This document shows positions 1 through 8,770 of a DNA stretch of 61,690 bases, piece by piece. How positions within the stretch are numbered: position 1 is the first letter of the stretch; each line of letters opens with the position of its first letter. The translations under genes and the position numbers were made by a program. The notes under the pieces are model-generated. The model did no database searches, was not told the origin of the DNA, and worked only from the letters and a program-made list of their open reading frames with translations. This DNA is from an uncultured Oscillospiraceae bacterium. GTDB taxonomy: Bacteria; Bacillota; Clostridia; Oscillospirales; Acutalibacteraceae. The stretch lies in assembly GCA_900549775.1 (NCBI GenBank), contig URPR01000007.1, positions 1-61,690 of the forward strand, read 5' to 3'.

Positions 1-58
1 ATGTGTTAGGCACGCCGCCAGCGTTCGTCCTGAGCCAGGATCAAACTCTCTAAAAATT
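1..58 (-). rRNA. rrs: 16S ribosomal RNA, 5' end only (partial)
   Basis: Read on the minus strand, the first ~58 bases give the universal 16S 5' region: GAGTTTGATCCTGGCTCAG followed by GACGAACGCTGGCGGCGTGC. The gene runs off the left edge of the window. The mature 5' end is placed about ten bases before GAGTTTG by analogy with other Firmicutes, so it is good to a few bases. It lies about 200 nt downstream of a strong leftward promoter. Confidence 0.97.
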
Positions 59-272
59 GTATTTAATTTCCTTTTAGGAATTTAAATCTTTTATTTAGAG
101 CGCTCTGCTCATTTCTTCGCTTGCGCTTGACGATTTTAGTTCGTCACTCTTGTAATCTTCAGAGTTTTTTCTGTTACGAAAATTCTCTCAAAGAAATTAC
201 GGGTTATGATTGTTGTTTAATTTTCAAGGTCCTCTTGCTGCTGAAAAGCTTTCTTTTCGCAACGTGATTATT

Positions 273-301
273 ATCTTATCACATGCTTTTTCCTTTGTCA
301 A
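273..301 (-). promoter_or_regulatory. Proximal rRNA promoter
   Basis: On the minus strand, TTGACA (296-301) is followed after exactly 17 bp by TAAGAT (273-278). This is a near-consensus sigma-A promoter pointing at the 16S gene, with the start of transcription expected near 265, leaving a leader of about 200 nt. Confidence 0.8.
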
Positions 302-568
302 CAACTTTTTTTACTTTTTTTAAACTTTTTTATCTGGTTATTTTTTCTAGTTTATCTCTTATTTTTTGCTATTTTCTTACAGTATTTTTATTCTCTAATT
401 TTTCATAAAGAGAAATTTACTCTCAGTCTTTTAAAGCATTTTACATACATATTACATACATACTGTATATTCTTTTCCAGAAAAATTTCCAAAGTAATTT
501 AAAAAAGTAAGCATCCGCCCTTTTGGAGCCAACGCCTTTTGCTGACTTTCGCTTTCTTCAGCCTTTTT

Positions 569-597
569 ATTTTATCATTTCCTCTCCTTTTTGTCAA
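569..597 (-). promoter_or_regulatory. Distal rRNA promoter
   Basis: On the minus strand, TTGACA (592-597), a 17-bp spacer and TAAAAT (569-574). It sits just past the tdk stop codon and points toward the 16S gene, giving tandem rRNA promoters as is usual for rRNA operons. Confidence 0.72.
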
Positions 598-612
598 GTA
601 CTTTTTCAAAAT

Positions 613-1176
613 TTATTTAGAAAGTTTTCCTTTTTCCCAACACTGATAGCAAAGAGCCGTATATTTCTCATTTCCTCCTATGTCTATTTGGTCCCCTTCA
701 TATATAATCTTGCCATCTTGGTATTTTGCGTTCACTATCGCCTTTCTGCCACATTTGCAAGGCGACTGTATCTCCCTTATCGAGTCGGCCACCTCAAGAA
801 GCCGTTTGCTCCCATCAAACAGCTTGCACATGTAATCGGTTTTCAGTCCATAGCACATAACCATAACACCCGAATTTGTTAAATCCCTAAGTTCATCGAC
901 TTGGCTCGGATTCAAAAATTGCGCTTCGTCCACTATTATAATGTCGTAGCCGCTTTGCCCCATTAGCAAGTCCATTATGCTTTCGTTTTCGCTTACAACC
1001 AGTGCTTCACAAGAGAGCCCTATTCTAGATTTAACTACTATTCTGCCTTCTCTTGTGTCGGTGCTAGGTTTCAGAAGAACAACTTTCTTACCATGTTCCT
1101 CAAAACTAAATTTTTTCATCAATGCCATAGCCGTTTTGCTAGACCCCATTACACCGTAATAAAAATACATTTTCAT
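613..1176 (-). CDS. tdk: Thymidine kinase
   Basis: Type II thymidine kinase, phosphorylating thymidine with ATP in the cytosolic salvage pathway. With the start at 1176 the protein has 187 residues, the usual length. The P-loop GVMGSSKT is at residues 8-15, the Walker B/lasso entry is VDEAQF, and two C-x-C/C-x-x-C pairs (CKCG and CYQC) form the structural zinc site. A GTG at 1188 would add four residues (MGDI), but GGGTGA sits 5-6 bases before the ATG at 1176, so I prefer that start. It follows the PHP gene closely and is probably cotranscribed with it. It fits the nucleoside-salvage genes at 12.6-20.4 kb. Confidence 0.95.
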   Translation of the reverse strand: MKMYFYYGVMGSSKTAMALMKKFSFEEHGKKVVLLKPSTDTREGRIVVKSRIGLSCEALVVSENESIMDLLMGQSGYDIIIVDEAQFLNPSQVDELRDLTNSGVMVMCYGLKTDYMCKLFDGSKRLLEVADSIREIQSPCKCGRKAIVNAKYQDGKIIYEGDQIDIGGNEKYTALCYQCWEKGKLSK

Positions 1177-1191
1177 AATGTCACCCACATT

Positions 1192-2019
1192 TCATTGCGT
1201 TATTTTTTCTTTGATCGGAACCTGCATAGGCGCCCTGTTTTTAAAAACAGTAAAATTGTCAAACCCAGCTTTCAGCAACATATCATAGCTCTGCTCTATG
1301 CCCCTGCCTATATTTTCGCTTTTGTGAGCACCAGACCCGACTGTTACATATTTCCCGCCTGCTTTTTTAAATTCATACAGTAAGTTCTGATTTGAAAATA
1401 TAGAGACGTCCCCAAAAGCCGCAGACGATGTGTTTATTTCCAAAGCTTTTCCTTCTTTAGCCAGTTCACTTAAGACACGCCGCACCTTACCTTCCACTTT
1501 TTCAGAATCTACCGCTATGCCGAAATATTTCGTTATGTACTTTATCGGATAATTGAAATGAGCCAAACTATCAAACAAACCTATGTTCACCACTTCAAGC
1601 ACTTCATCTAGGTAGTCGTTCAAAATATTGTATATATCACCCTCGCTGTAATCTATATCATAAAAGTCGCTCAACCCTTTAATATTATGAACCGCCGCCA
1701 AGACAAAATCAAAATTCGCTGCATTTAAAATTTTTTTCGCACATTTTATATTCCTATGCATCTGAGATAATTCCATTCCGGAGAAAACCTGTAAATCATT
1801 TACAAAGCTTATCTGAGTTTTTTTCGCCTCAAAGTACAGCTGCTTCAAAGATTTCTCATATTCTCTTTTTTCAAACGTATCACATTCACAATTATCCACA
1901 ACTGTAATTGAATAAAAGCCCCTATCTACCGCTGTTTCACATATCTTCACAATCGGATCAAGAGCATTCGATGAGTTATCGCTATGAATATGGCTATCCG
2001 AAAAGAACTTATATTTCAT
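1192..2019 (-). CDS. PHP-family (HisK/HisJ-like) phosphatase, metal site altered
   Basis: 275 residues that align along the whole length with the polymerase-and-histidinol-phosphatase family: D-S-H-I-H at 8-12, E83 in GMEL, H111 in AAVHN, H154 in LAHFNYP, EINTSS, and GSGAHKSENIG near 228. Active members use a trinuclear metal centre to remove phosphate. Two usual ligands are missing: the His of the TDH motif is Asn43 (VVDN), and the Asp of GSDAH is Gly230. No histidine-pathway gene is nearby. The protein may have lost phosphatase activity or changed substrate. It shares a short leftward unit with tdk and starts opposite the V-ATPase promoter. Confidence 0.82.
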   Translation of the reverse strand: MKYKFFSDSHIHSDNSSNALDPIVKICETAVDRGFYSITVVDNCECDTFEKREYEKSLKQLYFEAKKTQISFVNDLQVFSGMELSQMHRNIKCAKKILNAANFDFVLAAVHNIKGLSDFYDIDYSEGDIYNILNDYLDEVLEVVNIGLFDSLAHFNYPIKYITKYFGIAVDSEKVEGKVRRVLSELAKEGKALEINTSSAAFGDVSIFSNQNLLYEFKKAGGKYVTVGSGAHKSENIGRGIEQSYDMLLKAGFDNFTVFKNRAPMQVPIKEKITQ

Positions 2020-2042
2020 ATAAAATATCCCTCCATTTTCGA

Positions 2043-2051
2043 ATTATATCA
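2043..2051 (-). promoter_or_regulatory. Extended -10 promoter for the PHP/tdk unit
   Basis: On the minus strand the bases read TGATATAAT, a consensus -10 (2043-2048) with the TGn extension, about 25 bases before the PHP start codon. No good -35 hexamer is seen 17-18 bp upstream, as is common for extended -10 promoters. The same GTGATATAAT core occurs before aroB and nfnA. Confidence 0.6.
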
Positions 2052-2088
2052 CACTTTTTTGCGCTTTTCTATCCTTTATATTTTTGCA

Positions 2089-2117
2089 TTGACAAAACAA
2101 ACTTTCTGTTTCATAAT
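2089..2117 (+). promoter_or_regulatory. Promoter of the V-ATPase operon
   Basis: TTGACA at 2089-2094, a 17-bp spacer, then CATAAT at 2112-2117. It points right at the first ATPase gene (ATG 2201), giving a leader of about 75 nt. It is divergent from the PHP promoter at 2043. Confidence 0.75.
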
Positions 2118-2200
2118 ATGTTTGTTAAAAACATTTAAAATATTGAAAAATGTTTTGGGGCTTGTAAATTGTTAGTTTCTTTATTCTCGGAGGTGTTTTT

Positions 2201-2512
2201 ATGCGAGATATGATCGAAAGAATCATGGAAATGGATAAGGCCGCACAAGAGGTCACTCAAAAAGTTCAAAAAGAAAAATTAAGTTTGGAACAAGAAATAA
2301 AAAATCTCAAGAAAAAAATTCGTTCGGAATACCTCGAACGCGCAAGAAAAAGAATTGAAAATAACCGAATTGAAGAACAAAAAGCCGCAGACGATAAAAT
2401 AGAAACTATCAAAAATTCTGAGAAAAATATATCACAACGTATAGAAAAAAGTTACCTTGATAATAAGGATATGTGGATAAACGATATAGTAAAAAGAGTG
2501 TTAGGAGAGTGA
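2201..2512 (+). CDS. ntpF: V-type ATPase peripheral-stalk subunit (G/H-like)
   Basis: A 103-residue, highly charged protein that is nearly all heptad-like alpha helix, rich in Lys, Glu and Ile. This is the form of the small peripheral-stalk subunit that pairs with subunit E. GGAGGTG lies 6-7 bases before the ATG. It is the first gene of the operon and its stop is 4 bases before subunit C. The sequence is low-complexity, so the assignment rests on length, coiled-coil character and position more than on motifs. Confidence 0.78.
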   Translation: MRDMIERIMEMDKAAQEVTQKVQKEKLSLEQEIKNLKKKIRSEYLERARKRIENNRIEEQKAADDKIETIKNSEKNISQRIEKSYLDNKDMWINDIVKRVLGE

Positions 2513-2516
2513 AAAA

Positions 2517-3545
2517 ATGTCTTCTAATTTCTCATCAAACGTCATTTTGGCAAAAGCTTTAGCTATGTACGGCAAAAGAATTAAAGGTCTTGACTATGAT
2601 GAATTGATAAATTGCAAGTCTGTTTCCGAAGTTGCTTCTTATCTTAAAAATAATACTGCATATTCTTCGGTGTTGAGCCAAATTGATGAAATAAACATCC
2701 ATCGACATGAGCTAGAAGCACTCTTAAAAGAAAAACCAATTAACGACCTTGCAATATTGGGAAAATACGAACTCACCACTAAGGAAATCTTTTCCGACTT
2801 TATAATCATTAAAGCTGAAATAGAAATGATAATTCATGCTTTGATGTCCCTAATAGCACAAAAAGATTTTTCTTACTTTAAAAAAGTTCCTGATTTTTTT
2901 AAAATACACACAAAAATAGATTTACTAACTTTGTCCAACGCAAAATCTTACGATGACTTTTTTAAAGCTATAGAAAAAACTCCTTACTACAAACTCCTCT
3001 TACCAATAAAAAATAACAATGATATAAACTTATCTAAAGCTGAACAGGCGCTGTATAATTACTTATATACTAAACTTTTTGAAATTTTAACCAAAATAAA
3101 AAATAAAAAAATAAGAAATAATCTGAAAAATTTATTCGTCTCTTATATAGACTATAGCAATTTTATTCGCATTTTAAGAATAAAACACAGTTTATCAAAT
3201 GCTTCGTCTTTCGCTATATTGAAAAACGGCAGCATAAAAGAAAAATATCTCAACGATATGATGAAAGCTAATACTGAAGCCGATACCTTCGAAATAATGT
3301 ATAACATCGTTCAAGGTAAAAAGCTTTTAAAAATTCAGTATAGCTACATTGACCAAATACCTATGAAAGCTCTGTACTACAGTTGCCGTCACGCTATACA
3401 TTCTTCCAGCAACTCTTCCATTGTATTTATTTCGTATATGTTCTTATCTCAAATCGAACTAAGCAATATCATAAATATAATCGAAGGGATTAGATATAAT
3501 GTCTCTAAAGACGAAATAAGAAAACTTTTAATATTGAAGGCATAG
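2517..3545 (+). CDS. ntpC: V-type ATPase subunit C (AC39 family)
   Basis: 342 residues, usual for this subunit, which caps the central rotor and links it to the membrane ring. The N-terminal stretch (NVILAKALAMYGKRI, then a helix with SVSEVASYLKNNTAY) matches family C/AC39, as does the all-helical make-up with repeated Y-x-x-L/I patterns. AGGAG overlaps the preceding stop and gives a well-spaced start at 2517. In many clostridial operons subunit C lies after E; here it precedes I. Confidence 0.85.
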   Translation: MSSNFSSNVILAKALAMYGKRIKGLDYDELINCKSVSEVASYLKNNTAYSSVLSQIDEINIHRHELEALLKEKPINDLAILGKYELTTKEIFSDFIIIKAEIEMIIHALMSLIAQKDFSYFKKVPDFFKIHTKIDLLTLSNAKSYDDFFKAIEKTPYYKLLLPIKNNNDINLSKAEQALYNYLYTKLFEILTKIKNKKIRNNLKNLFVSYIDYSNFIRILRIKHSLSNASSFAILKNGSIKEKYLNDMMKANTEADTFEIMYNIVQGKKLLKIQYSYIDQIPMKALYYSCRHAIHSSSNSSIVFISYMFLSQIELSNIINIIEGIRYNVSKDEIRKLLILKA

Positions 3546-3579
3546 ATTGTTCTACGCTAATAAGGGGGTATGACTTAAA

Positions 3580-5514
3580 GTGGCTGTTTCTAAAGTCAAA
3601 GTTGCAAGCATCATTGGCGTTGCTTCTGCTATTGACAACGTTGTCAAGGTATGTGGAAAATCTAAGATATTTCATCCAGAAAATGCATTAACGTTTTATT
3701 CTAAAAATAAAAACTTTGTTCCCTTTACCGATAAAGATGAATTTTCAGCTCCTTTAAAAAAATTACAGAGCATCGTTTCTTCTATAGGGCATAAGCTCGA
3801 ACTCGCCGATATACGTGATTTTGACGTATCTGCAAGCGAAGCTAATGACTATGTGGATTATTTATATGTTAAAATTGAAAAGCTTTTAAAGAAAAAACAA
3901 GATATAAATTTGCTTATTGAGAATTATGAGAAATCTCTTTCGCAAATAAAACCGTTTGTCGGGCTTGATATAAATTTGACAAAAGTTTCAAATTGCAAAT
4001 ATATAAAGGCAAGGTTTGGAAAATTGCCAAAAGAAAGCTACAACAAGCTCCTTTCGTATGAAGGCAATCCTTACGTTATTTTCTTCCCCTGCACAAACGA
4101 TGAAAATTTTTATTGGGGTGTTTACTTTACCCCCCTTGAAAACCGCGAGGAAATAGACAGAATTTTCGCCGGGTTATATTTTGAAAGAATTAGAATTTCT
4201 GAAAAAGATGGAACCCCTGAAAGTAAAATTCTTCATATAGAAAATTGCATAAAAGAAGAAAAAGAAAATCTTAAAAAACTTGAGGCTAAAATAGAATCCT
4301 TTTGGAATATCCAGAAAGACCAGTGTATGCGGTTTTATTCTAAACTGGAAGAACTGAATACCTATGCAAGTATAAAAAAGTTTGCAGCTAAATATCACAA
4401 TAGTTTTATTTTAGTTGGATGGGTACCTGAAGACAGCGAAAGTGAGCTTTCTGCTCAGCTTGATAAAATAGACGGTGTAGAATATTCTATCGAAAAAGCT
4501 GACTCGGATAAGAAACATAAACCACCCGTTAAACTGAAAAACAATTGGTTTTCAAGACCGTTCGAGACTTTTATAGACATGTATGGATTGCCGGACTACA
4601 ACGATATAGATCCAACTTGTTTTGTTGCCATCACTTACACTTTAATGTACGGCATAATGTTCGGCGACTTAGGTCACGGTTTGGTTTTAGCATTGATTGG
4701 AGCAATTTTGTGGAAAATTAAAAAGTTTAGTTTGGGACCAATAATGGTTCGCTGCGGCATTTCGGGGGCAATCTTCGGTACTATTTATGGTTCTGTTTTT
4801 GGGTATGAGCACGTACTTGATCCGATGTATAAAAAACTCTTTAACCTTGATGAAAAACCAATAGATGTAATGGCACCCGAGATGATAATGAAAGTCATCG
4901 TAGCTACAATAGCTCTCGGAATCTTCTTGATAATCGCCGCAATAGTAATGAAAATAGCTTTATCAATAAAATTACATGATTTGGAAAATTTATTTTTCAG
5001 CCAAAACGGCATATGTGGATTGATTTTCTACGTGGCAATAATCGTAGGGCTAGTGGGGCAGTTGGTTTTAAAGATTCATATGTTCACGCCTGTATACATC
5101 TTAGGGTTATTAGTCTTGCCTATGGTCTTGATATTCCTTAAGGAGCCGCTTAGAAAGATCGTCTCCGGCAAAAAAAATTGGCAACCTGAATCTTGGGGAG
5201 ATTACTTATCTCAAAGTTTCTTTGAACTATATGTAATTTTGCTTGAGTATCTCTCAAACACAATATCATTTTTAAGAGTTGGCGCTTATGTGCTGTCGCA
5301 CGCAGGGTTCATGATGGGAATATTTATTATTGCAAATATGCTCCCCCCTGTGGGAAATGTCATAATAGTGATTTTCGGAAATATATTCGTAATAGGTTTG
5401 GAAGGCTTACTTGTAGGCATACAAGTACTTAGACTCGAGTTCTACGAGATGTTTAGCCGCTTCTTTGAGGGTAATGGCAAACCGTTCGTACCTGTTACAG
5501 TTCCGTGTAAATAA
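3580..5514 (+). CDS. ntpI: V-type ATPase subunit I (membrane stator, 'a' subunit)
   Basis: 644 residues, started by GTG after AAGGGGG. Roughly the first 320 residues are soluble and coiled-coil-rich (stator arm); the rest has seven or eight membrane segments. The family block RPFETFIDMYGLPDYNDIDP precedes the first membrane helix, followed by FGDLGHG. The ion half-channel arginine is in NTISFLRVGAY near residue 566, with a following His in LSHAG. This subunit passes ions to the K ring. It lies between C and K in one transcription unit. Confidence 0.93.
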   Translation: MAVSKVKVASIIGVASAIDNVVKVCGKSKIFHPENALTFYSKNKNFVPFTDKDEFSAPLKKLQSIVSSIGHKLELADIRDFDVSASEANDYVDYLYVKIEKLLKKKQDINLLIENYEKSLSQIKPFVGLDINLTKVSNCKYIKARFGKLPKESYNKLLSYEGNPYVIFFPCTNDENFYWGVYFTPLENREEIDRIFAGLYFERIRISEKDGTPESKILHIENCIKEEKENLKKLEAKIESFWNIQKDQCMRFYSKLEELNTYASIKKFAAKYHNSFILVGWVPEDSESELSAQLDKIDGVEYSIEKADSDKKHKPPVKLKNNWFSRPFETFIDMYGLPDYNDIDPTCFVAITYTLMYGIMFGDLGHGLVLALIGAILWKIKKFSLGPIMVRCGISGAIFGTIYGSVFGYEHVLDPMYKKLFNLDEKPIDVMAPEMIMKVIVATIALGIFLIIAAIVMKIALSIKLHDLENLFFSQNGICGLIFYVAIIVGLVGQLVLKIHMFTPVYILGLLVLPMVLIFLKEPLRKIVSGKKNWQPESWGDYLSQSFFELYVILLEYLSNTISFLRVGAYVLSHAGFMMGIFIIANMLPPVGNVIIVIFGNIFVIGLEGLLVGIQVLRLEFYEMFSRFFEGNGKPFVPVTVPCK

Positions 5515-5542
5515 AAATTAAAATTATTTTGGAGGTTTTTTC

Positions 5543-5992
5543 ATGAGTAACATTTTATTTGTATTTCTTTTCGTATTGTTGATGATTTTGTCTGTGTTCT
5601 TTGCAAATTTAGCTTTTAAAAAAGGCAAAAATGTAAAAAAGGTACTTGCTTGCCAAATTTTATCTTTCGTTATGATAGCCGGAACTTGTTCCGTTACTGC
5701 TTCTTTATGCACTCACGCTGAAAATGCAAACACCCAAGAAACAGTCGCTACAGAGCAGGCTTCTTCAAAGGATTCCTCAGGCACTGGGCTTGGTTATCTC
5801 GCCATGGGTATCGCTATTGGTTTAGCCTGCCTTGGCACAGGGTTGGCAGTTTCTTCCGCTGCTTCTGCTGCTATCGGCGCTACCTCGGAAGAACCTAAAC
5901 TTTTCGGTAAGTACCTTATTGTAGTTGCGCTCGCAGAAGGCGTTAGTATCTTCGGATTCCTTGTTTCTTTGTTCATTTACAGCAAAATTTAA
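5543..5992 (+). CDS. ntpK: V-type ATPase subunit K (rotor ring proteolipid)
   Basis: 149 residues. The C-terminal ~70 residues form the conserved hairpin (GLGYLAMGIAIGLACLGTG, loop with ATSEEPKL, then VVALAEGVSIFG), with the ion-binding carboxylate at Glu132. The N-terminal part has two more hydrophobic segments (about 3-24 and 33-56) and a Ser/Thr/Gln/Glu-rich linker (57-80). Only one ring carboxylate is present, unlike Enterococcus NtpK, which has one in the second of two fused hairpins. The long first half could be a signal/anchor or a worn first hairpin. GGAGG precedes the ATG. Confidence 0.9.
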   Translation: MSNILFVFLFVLLMILSVFFANLAFKKGKNVKKVLACQILSFVMIAGTCSVTASLCTHAENANTQETVATEQASSKDSSGTGLGYLAMGIAIGLACLGTGLAVSSAASAAIGATSEEPKLFGKYLIVVALAEGVSIFGFLVSLFIYSKI

Positions 5993-6018
5993 CAAAAGTA
6001 AAATTAAGAAGGTGCATT

Positions 6019-6327
6019 ATGAGATTCCATTTGCTCAGCGATAACATGGATACATTAGTGGGTATGCGACTTTCTGGCGTGCCTGGTGAAATTGTACACG
6101 GTGAAACTGAAGTTAAAAACGCTATAAAAAACGCCATTGCGGACGAAAATATCGGTGTAATTTTGATAACAAACAGGCTGGTGGATCTCTGCAGAGATTA
6201 TATATATGATGTGAAACTTAACGTGTCTAAACCCTTGATCGTCGAAATTCCAGACAGGCACGGTAACTGTAACTTAAAAGATTCTATATCGAAATATATA
6301 AAGGATGCTATTGGAATTAAAATTTAA
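6019..6327 (+). CDS. ntpG: V-type ATPase subunit F
   Basis: 102 residues, the usual size of the Rossmann-like F subunit of the central stalk. The middle shows the family pattern ENIGVILITNRLVDLCRD, then PLIVEIPDRHG before a charged C-terminal helix. AAGGTG lies 6 bases before the ATG. It sits between K and E with short gaps. Confidence 0.88.
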   Translation: MRFHLLSDNMDTLVGMRLSGVPGEIVHGETEVKNAIKNAIADENIGVILITNRLVDLCRDYIYDVKLNVSKPLIVEIPDRHGNCNLKDSISKYIKDAIGIKI

Positions 6328-6350
6328 TTAGTTTGGGAGGTGTTTAATAG

Positions 6351-6947
6351 GTGTCAATGAGTAGCAAAACCAGCAATTTCTTGAAGGCTATAGACAAATA
6401 TGCAAAAGAACAGCAGCGCGAAATTAAAGCTAAAGCCAATGAGTTTAAAATAAAAGAATTGCAAAGAGCTGAAGCAGAAGTTTTGAGGGATTCTTATCAT
6501 CTCATACAAAGGGAAATGGCTTCTATGCGCAAGAAAATCGATGGAGAAGTTTCTAAAGTCGAAATAGAAAAGAAAAGAGCTCTTCTTTCAAAAAGATATG
6601 AAATTACTGAAAATATTTTTAATGAAGCTAAAATGAAACTAATTGAATTTTCTAAAAGTAAAGAATATTTGAATGTTCTTTTAAAATCTGTTAGGAAAAT
6701 CTCAGAAGTATTTAACGACACTGATGACACTATTTTCTACGTAAAAAAGGAAGACTTGGCATATGAAGACGATATAAAAAAAGAATTCCCGCTTACGTGC
6801 AAGGTTAAGGAAAATAAAAAAATTCAAATTGGCGGCGTTCTTGCAAACAGCACTAAACTGGGAATAAACATCGATGAAACTCTCGATTCTAAGCTTGAAA
6901 ATCAAAGAGAATGGTTTGCTGAAAATTCTAACCTGAGTATAGTGTAA
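6351..6947 (+). CDS. ntpE: V-type ATPase subunit E (peripheral stalk)
   Basis: 198 residues: a long charged N-terminal helix (about 1-100, rich in Lys, Glu, Arg and Ala), then a mixed alpha/beta C-terminal domain ending GGVLANSTKLGINIDETLDSK, which resembles the GG..(D/N)G.I..D.TLD.. ending of subunit E. It would form the right-handed coiled-coil stalk with the 103-residue protein at the start of the operon. GGGAGGTG is 8 bases before a GTG at 6351; an ATG at 6357 is the alternative start. Confidence 0.87.
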   Translation: MSMSSKTSNFLKAIDKYAKEQQREIKAKANEFKIKELQRAEAEVLRDSYHLIQREMASMRKKIDGEVSKVEIEKKRALLSKRYEITENIFNEAKMKLIEFSKSKEYLNVLLKSVRKISEVFNDTDDTIFYVKKEDLAYEDDIKKEFPLTCKVKENKKIQIGGVLANSTKLGINIDETLDSKLENQREWFAENSNLSIV

Positions 6948-6982
6948 TCTTCCTTTTAATGGATTTTTATGGAGTGTGTATT

Positions 6983-8746
6983 ATGGAAAATCAAGACGTT
7001 ATATACGGCATAAATGGACCTGTCGTGACCGTTAAAAATACAAAATCATTTTCAATGTTAGAAATGGTTTACGTTGGGAATGACAAGCTTGTTGGAGAAG
7101 TTATCGGCATAAACGAAAAATTCACTACCATACAGGTTTACGAAGAAACTACCGGACTTAAACCACTTGAACCTGTGGAAAAAACAGGCCAGCCAATGAC
7201 TGTCACCTTGGGTCCCGGTATCCTTGACAATATTTTCGATGGTATTCAACGTCCACTTAAAGATATAGAAAAAGCTTCCGGCGCATTTATAAAAAGAGGC
7301 GCTAGCGTGAACGCTCTGGATGAAAACAAACTTTGGGATGTAACTATAGATGTAAAAAAAGGCGATATTTTGTCATCCGGTCAAGTTTACGCACAATGCA
7401 ATGAAACCAGTATTATTCGCCATAAATGTATGGTTCCTCCAGATATTTCAGGGGAAGTAATTAGTGTTGCTAAAAATGGAAAATACAGCGTAAACGACAC
7501 TGTGGTCACGCTTAGGAGCGAAGATGGTACGGAATGGCCACTTTCTCTTTGTCAAAAATGGCCAATACGCTCCCCTCGTCCTATAGGCAAAAGATTGCCT
7601 ACAAATGTTCCATTAATAACCGGGCAGAGAGTTATTGACACACTTTTCCCTATAGCTAAAGGAGGCGCTGCCGCCGTTCCAGGCGGATTTGGAACAGGCA
7701 AAACTATGACACAACATCAGCTAGCTAAATGGTGCGATGCTGATATTATCGTATATGTTGGTTGCGGTGAGCGCGGAAATGAAATGAGCCAAGTCTTAAG
7801 CGAATTTTCAGAACTCATTGATCCAAAATCTAACAAAAGAATGACCGAAAGAACCGTCTTAATCGCTAACACATCGAACATGCCTGTGGCCGCTAGAGAG
7901 GCATCTATTTACACCGGTATAACCCTTGCAGAATATTACCGCGATATGGGATATAATGTCGCTATAATGGCCGATTCTACTTCTCGATGGGCCGAAGCTT
8001 TAAGAGAAATTTCCGGAAGATTGGAGGAAATGCCCGCCGAAGAAGGGTTCCCTGCATACTTACCATCGAGGTTATCTGAATTTTATGAAAGAGCTGGCAT
8101 TGTTGAAAACTTAAATGGGTCAAAAGGTTCCGTTACAATCATTGGTGCCGTGTCTCCACAAGGATCGGATTTTTCTGAACCCGTTACCCAAAATACTAAA
8201 AGATTCACACGTTGTTTTTGGGCTCTAGACAAAGCTTTGGCTTACGAAAGACATTACCCCGCTATAAACTGGACTCAAAGTTACAGCGAATACTTTTCAG
8301 ACTTGGATCCTTGGTTCTTTGAACATGTTGGAGAAGGGTTTGTAAAACGCAGAAAAAAAATAAGCGCTATTTTGCAAGAAGAAAATAAACTTATGGAAAT
8401 CGTAAAGCTTATTGGGTCGGACGTTTTGCCGGATGATCAAAAGCTTATAATAGAAATCGCTAGAGTTATTAGAGTCGGTTTCTTACAGCAAAACGCCTTT
8501 CACAAGGATGATACCTTTGTGCCGCTTGAAAAACAAAAACTTATGATGAAAACCATTTTGTATTTATATAAAAAATCTAAACAACTCATAAGCGCGTCTA
8601 TCCCGATAGCTAGAATTATGGAAACTGGGCTTTTCGATAAGCTCATTAAGATGAAGTACGATATTCCAAATGATAACCTCGATATGTTTGAATCCTACAT
8701 CAAGCAAATAAATAAAACTTTTGAAAGTATATTAAAATTACATTGA
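6983..8746 (+). CDS. ntpA: V-type ATPase catalytic subunit A
   Basis: 587 residues from the ATG at 6983, which has GGAG 8 bases upstream; an upstream ATG (6959) has none. The catalytic P-loop PGGFGTGKT is at about residue 230 and the catalytic Glu region is VGCGERGNEM. The insert typical of A subunits spans roughly 110-190, and SRWAEALREISGRLEEMP is the family signature. It hydrolyses or makes ATP in the A3B3 head. Unlike the rest of the operon it is separated from the next gene by 148 nt holding a four-arm palindrome. Confidence 0.97.
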   Translation: MENQDVIYGINGPVVTVKNTKSFSMLEMVYVGNDKLVGEVIGINEKFTTIQVYEETTGLKPLEPVEKTGQPMTVTLGPGILDNIFDGIQRPLKDIEKASGAFIKRGASVNALDENKLWDVTIDVKKGDILSSGQVYAQCNETSIIRHKCMVPPDISGEVISVAKNGKYSVNDTVVTLRSEDGTEWPLSLCQKWPIRSPRPIGKRLPTNVPLITGQRVIDTLFPIAKGGAAAVPGGFGTGKTMTQHQLAKWCDADIIVYVGCGERGNEMSQVLSEFSELIDPKSNKRMTERTVLIANTSNMPVAAREASIYTGITLAEYYRDMGYNVAIMADSTSRWAEALREISGRLEEMPAEEGFPAYLPSRLSEFYERAGIVENLNGSKGSVTIIGAVSPQGSDFSEPVTQNTKRFTRCFWALDKALAYERHYPAINWTQSYSEYFSDLDPWFFEHVGEGFVKRRKKISAILQEENKLMEIVKLIGSDVLPDDQKLIIEIARVIRVGFLQQNAFHKDDTFVPLEKQKLMMKTILYLYKKSKQLISASIPIARIMETGLFDKLIKMKYDIPNDNLDMFESYIKQINKTFESILKLH

Positions 8747-8770
8747 AGATAGTGCTTAATTACAGCTTTG

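Larger units (their letters stand above)
59..612 (-). other. rRNA operon leader and promoter region, no protein gene
   Basis: A gene-free stretch between tdk and the 16S gene. Bases 59-265 would be the transcribed rRNA leader. It is GC-richer near 95-170 and could hold processing stems, but I could not confirm boxA-type motifs. Two tandem leftward promoters lie inside (separate entries). Bases 300-480 are T-rich on the plus strand with no clear signal. A small inverted repeat, GCTGA...TCAGC, sits near 541-562. Plus-strand open frames here have no ribosome site and no recognisable protein. Confidence 0.75.

Noticed and set aside
523..882. 119-codon plus-strand frame across the rRNA promoter and tdk
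   Set aside because: It is antisense to tdk, covers two strong promoters, has no ribosome site and resembles no protein family.
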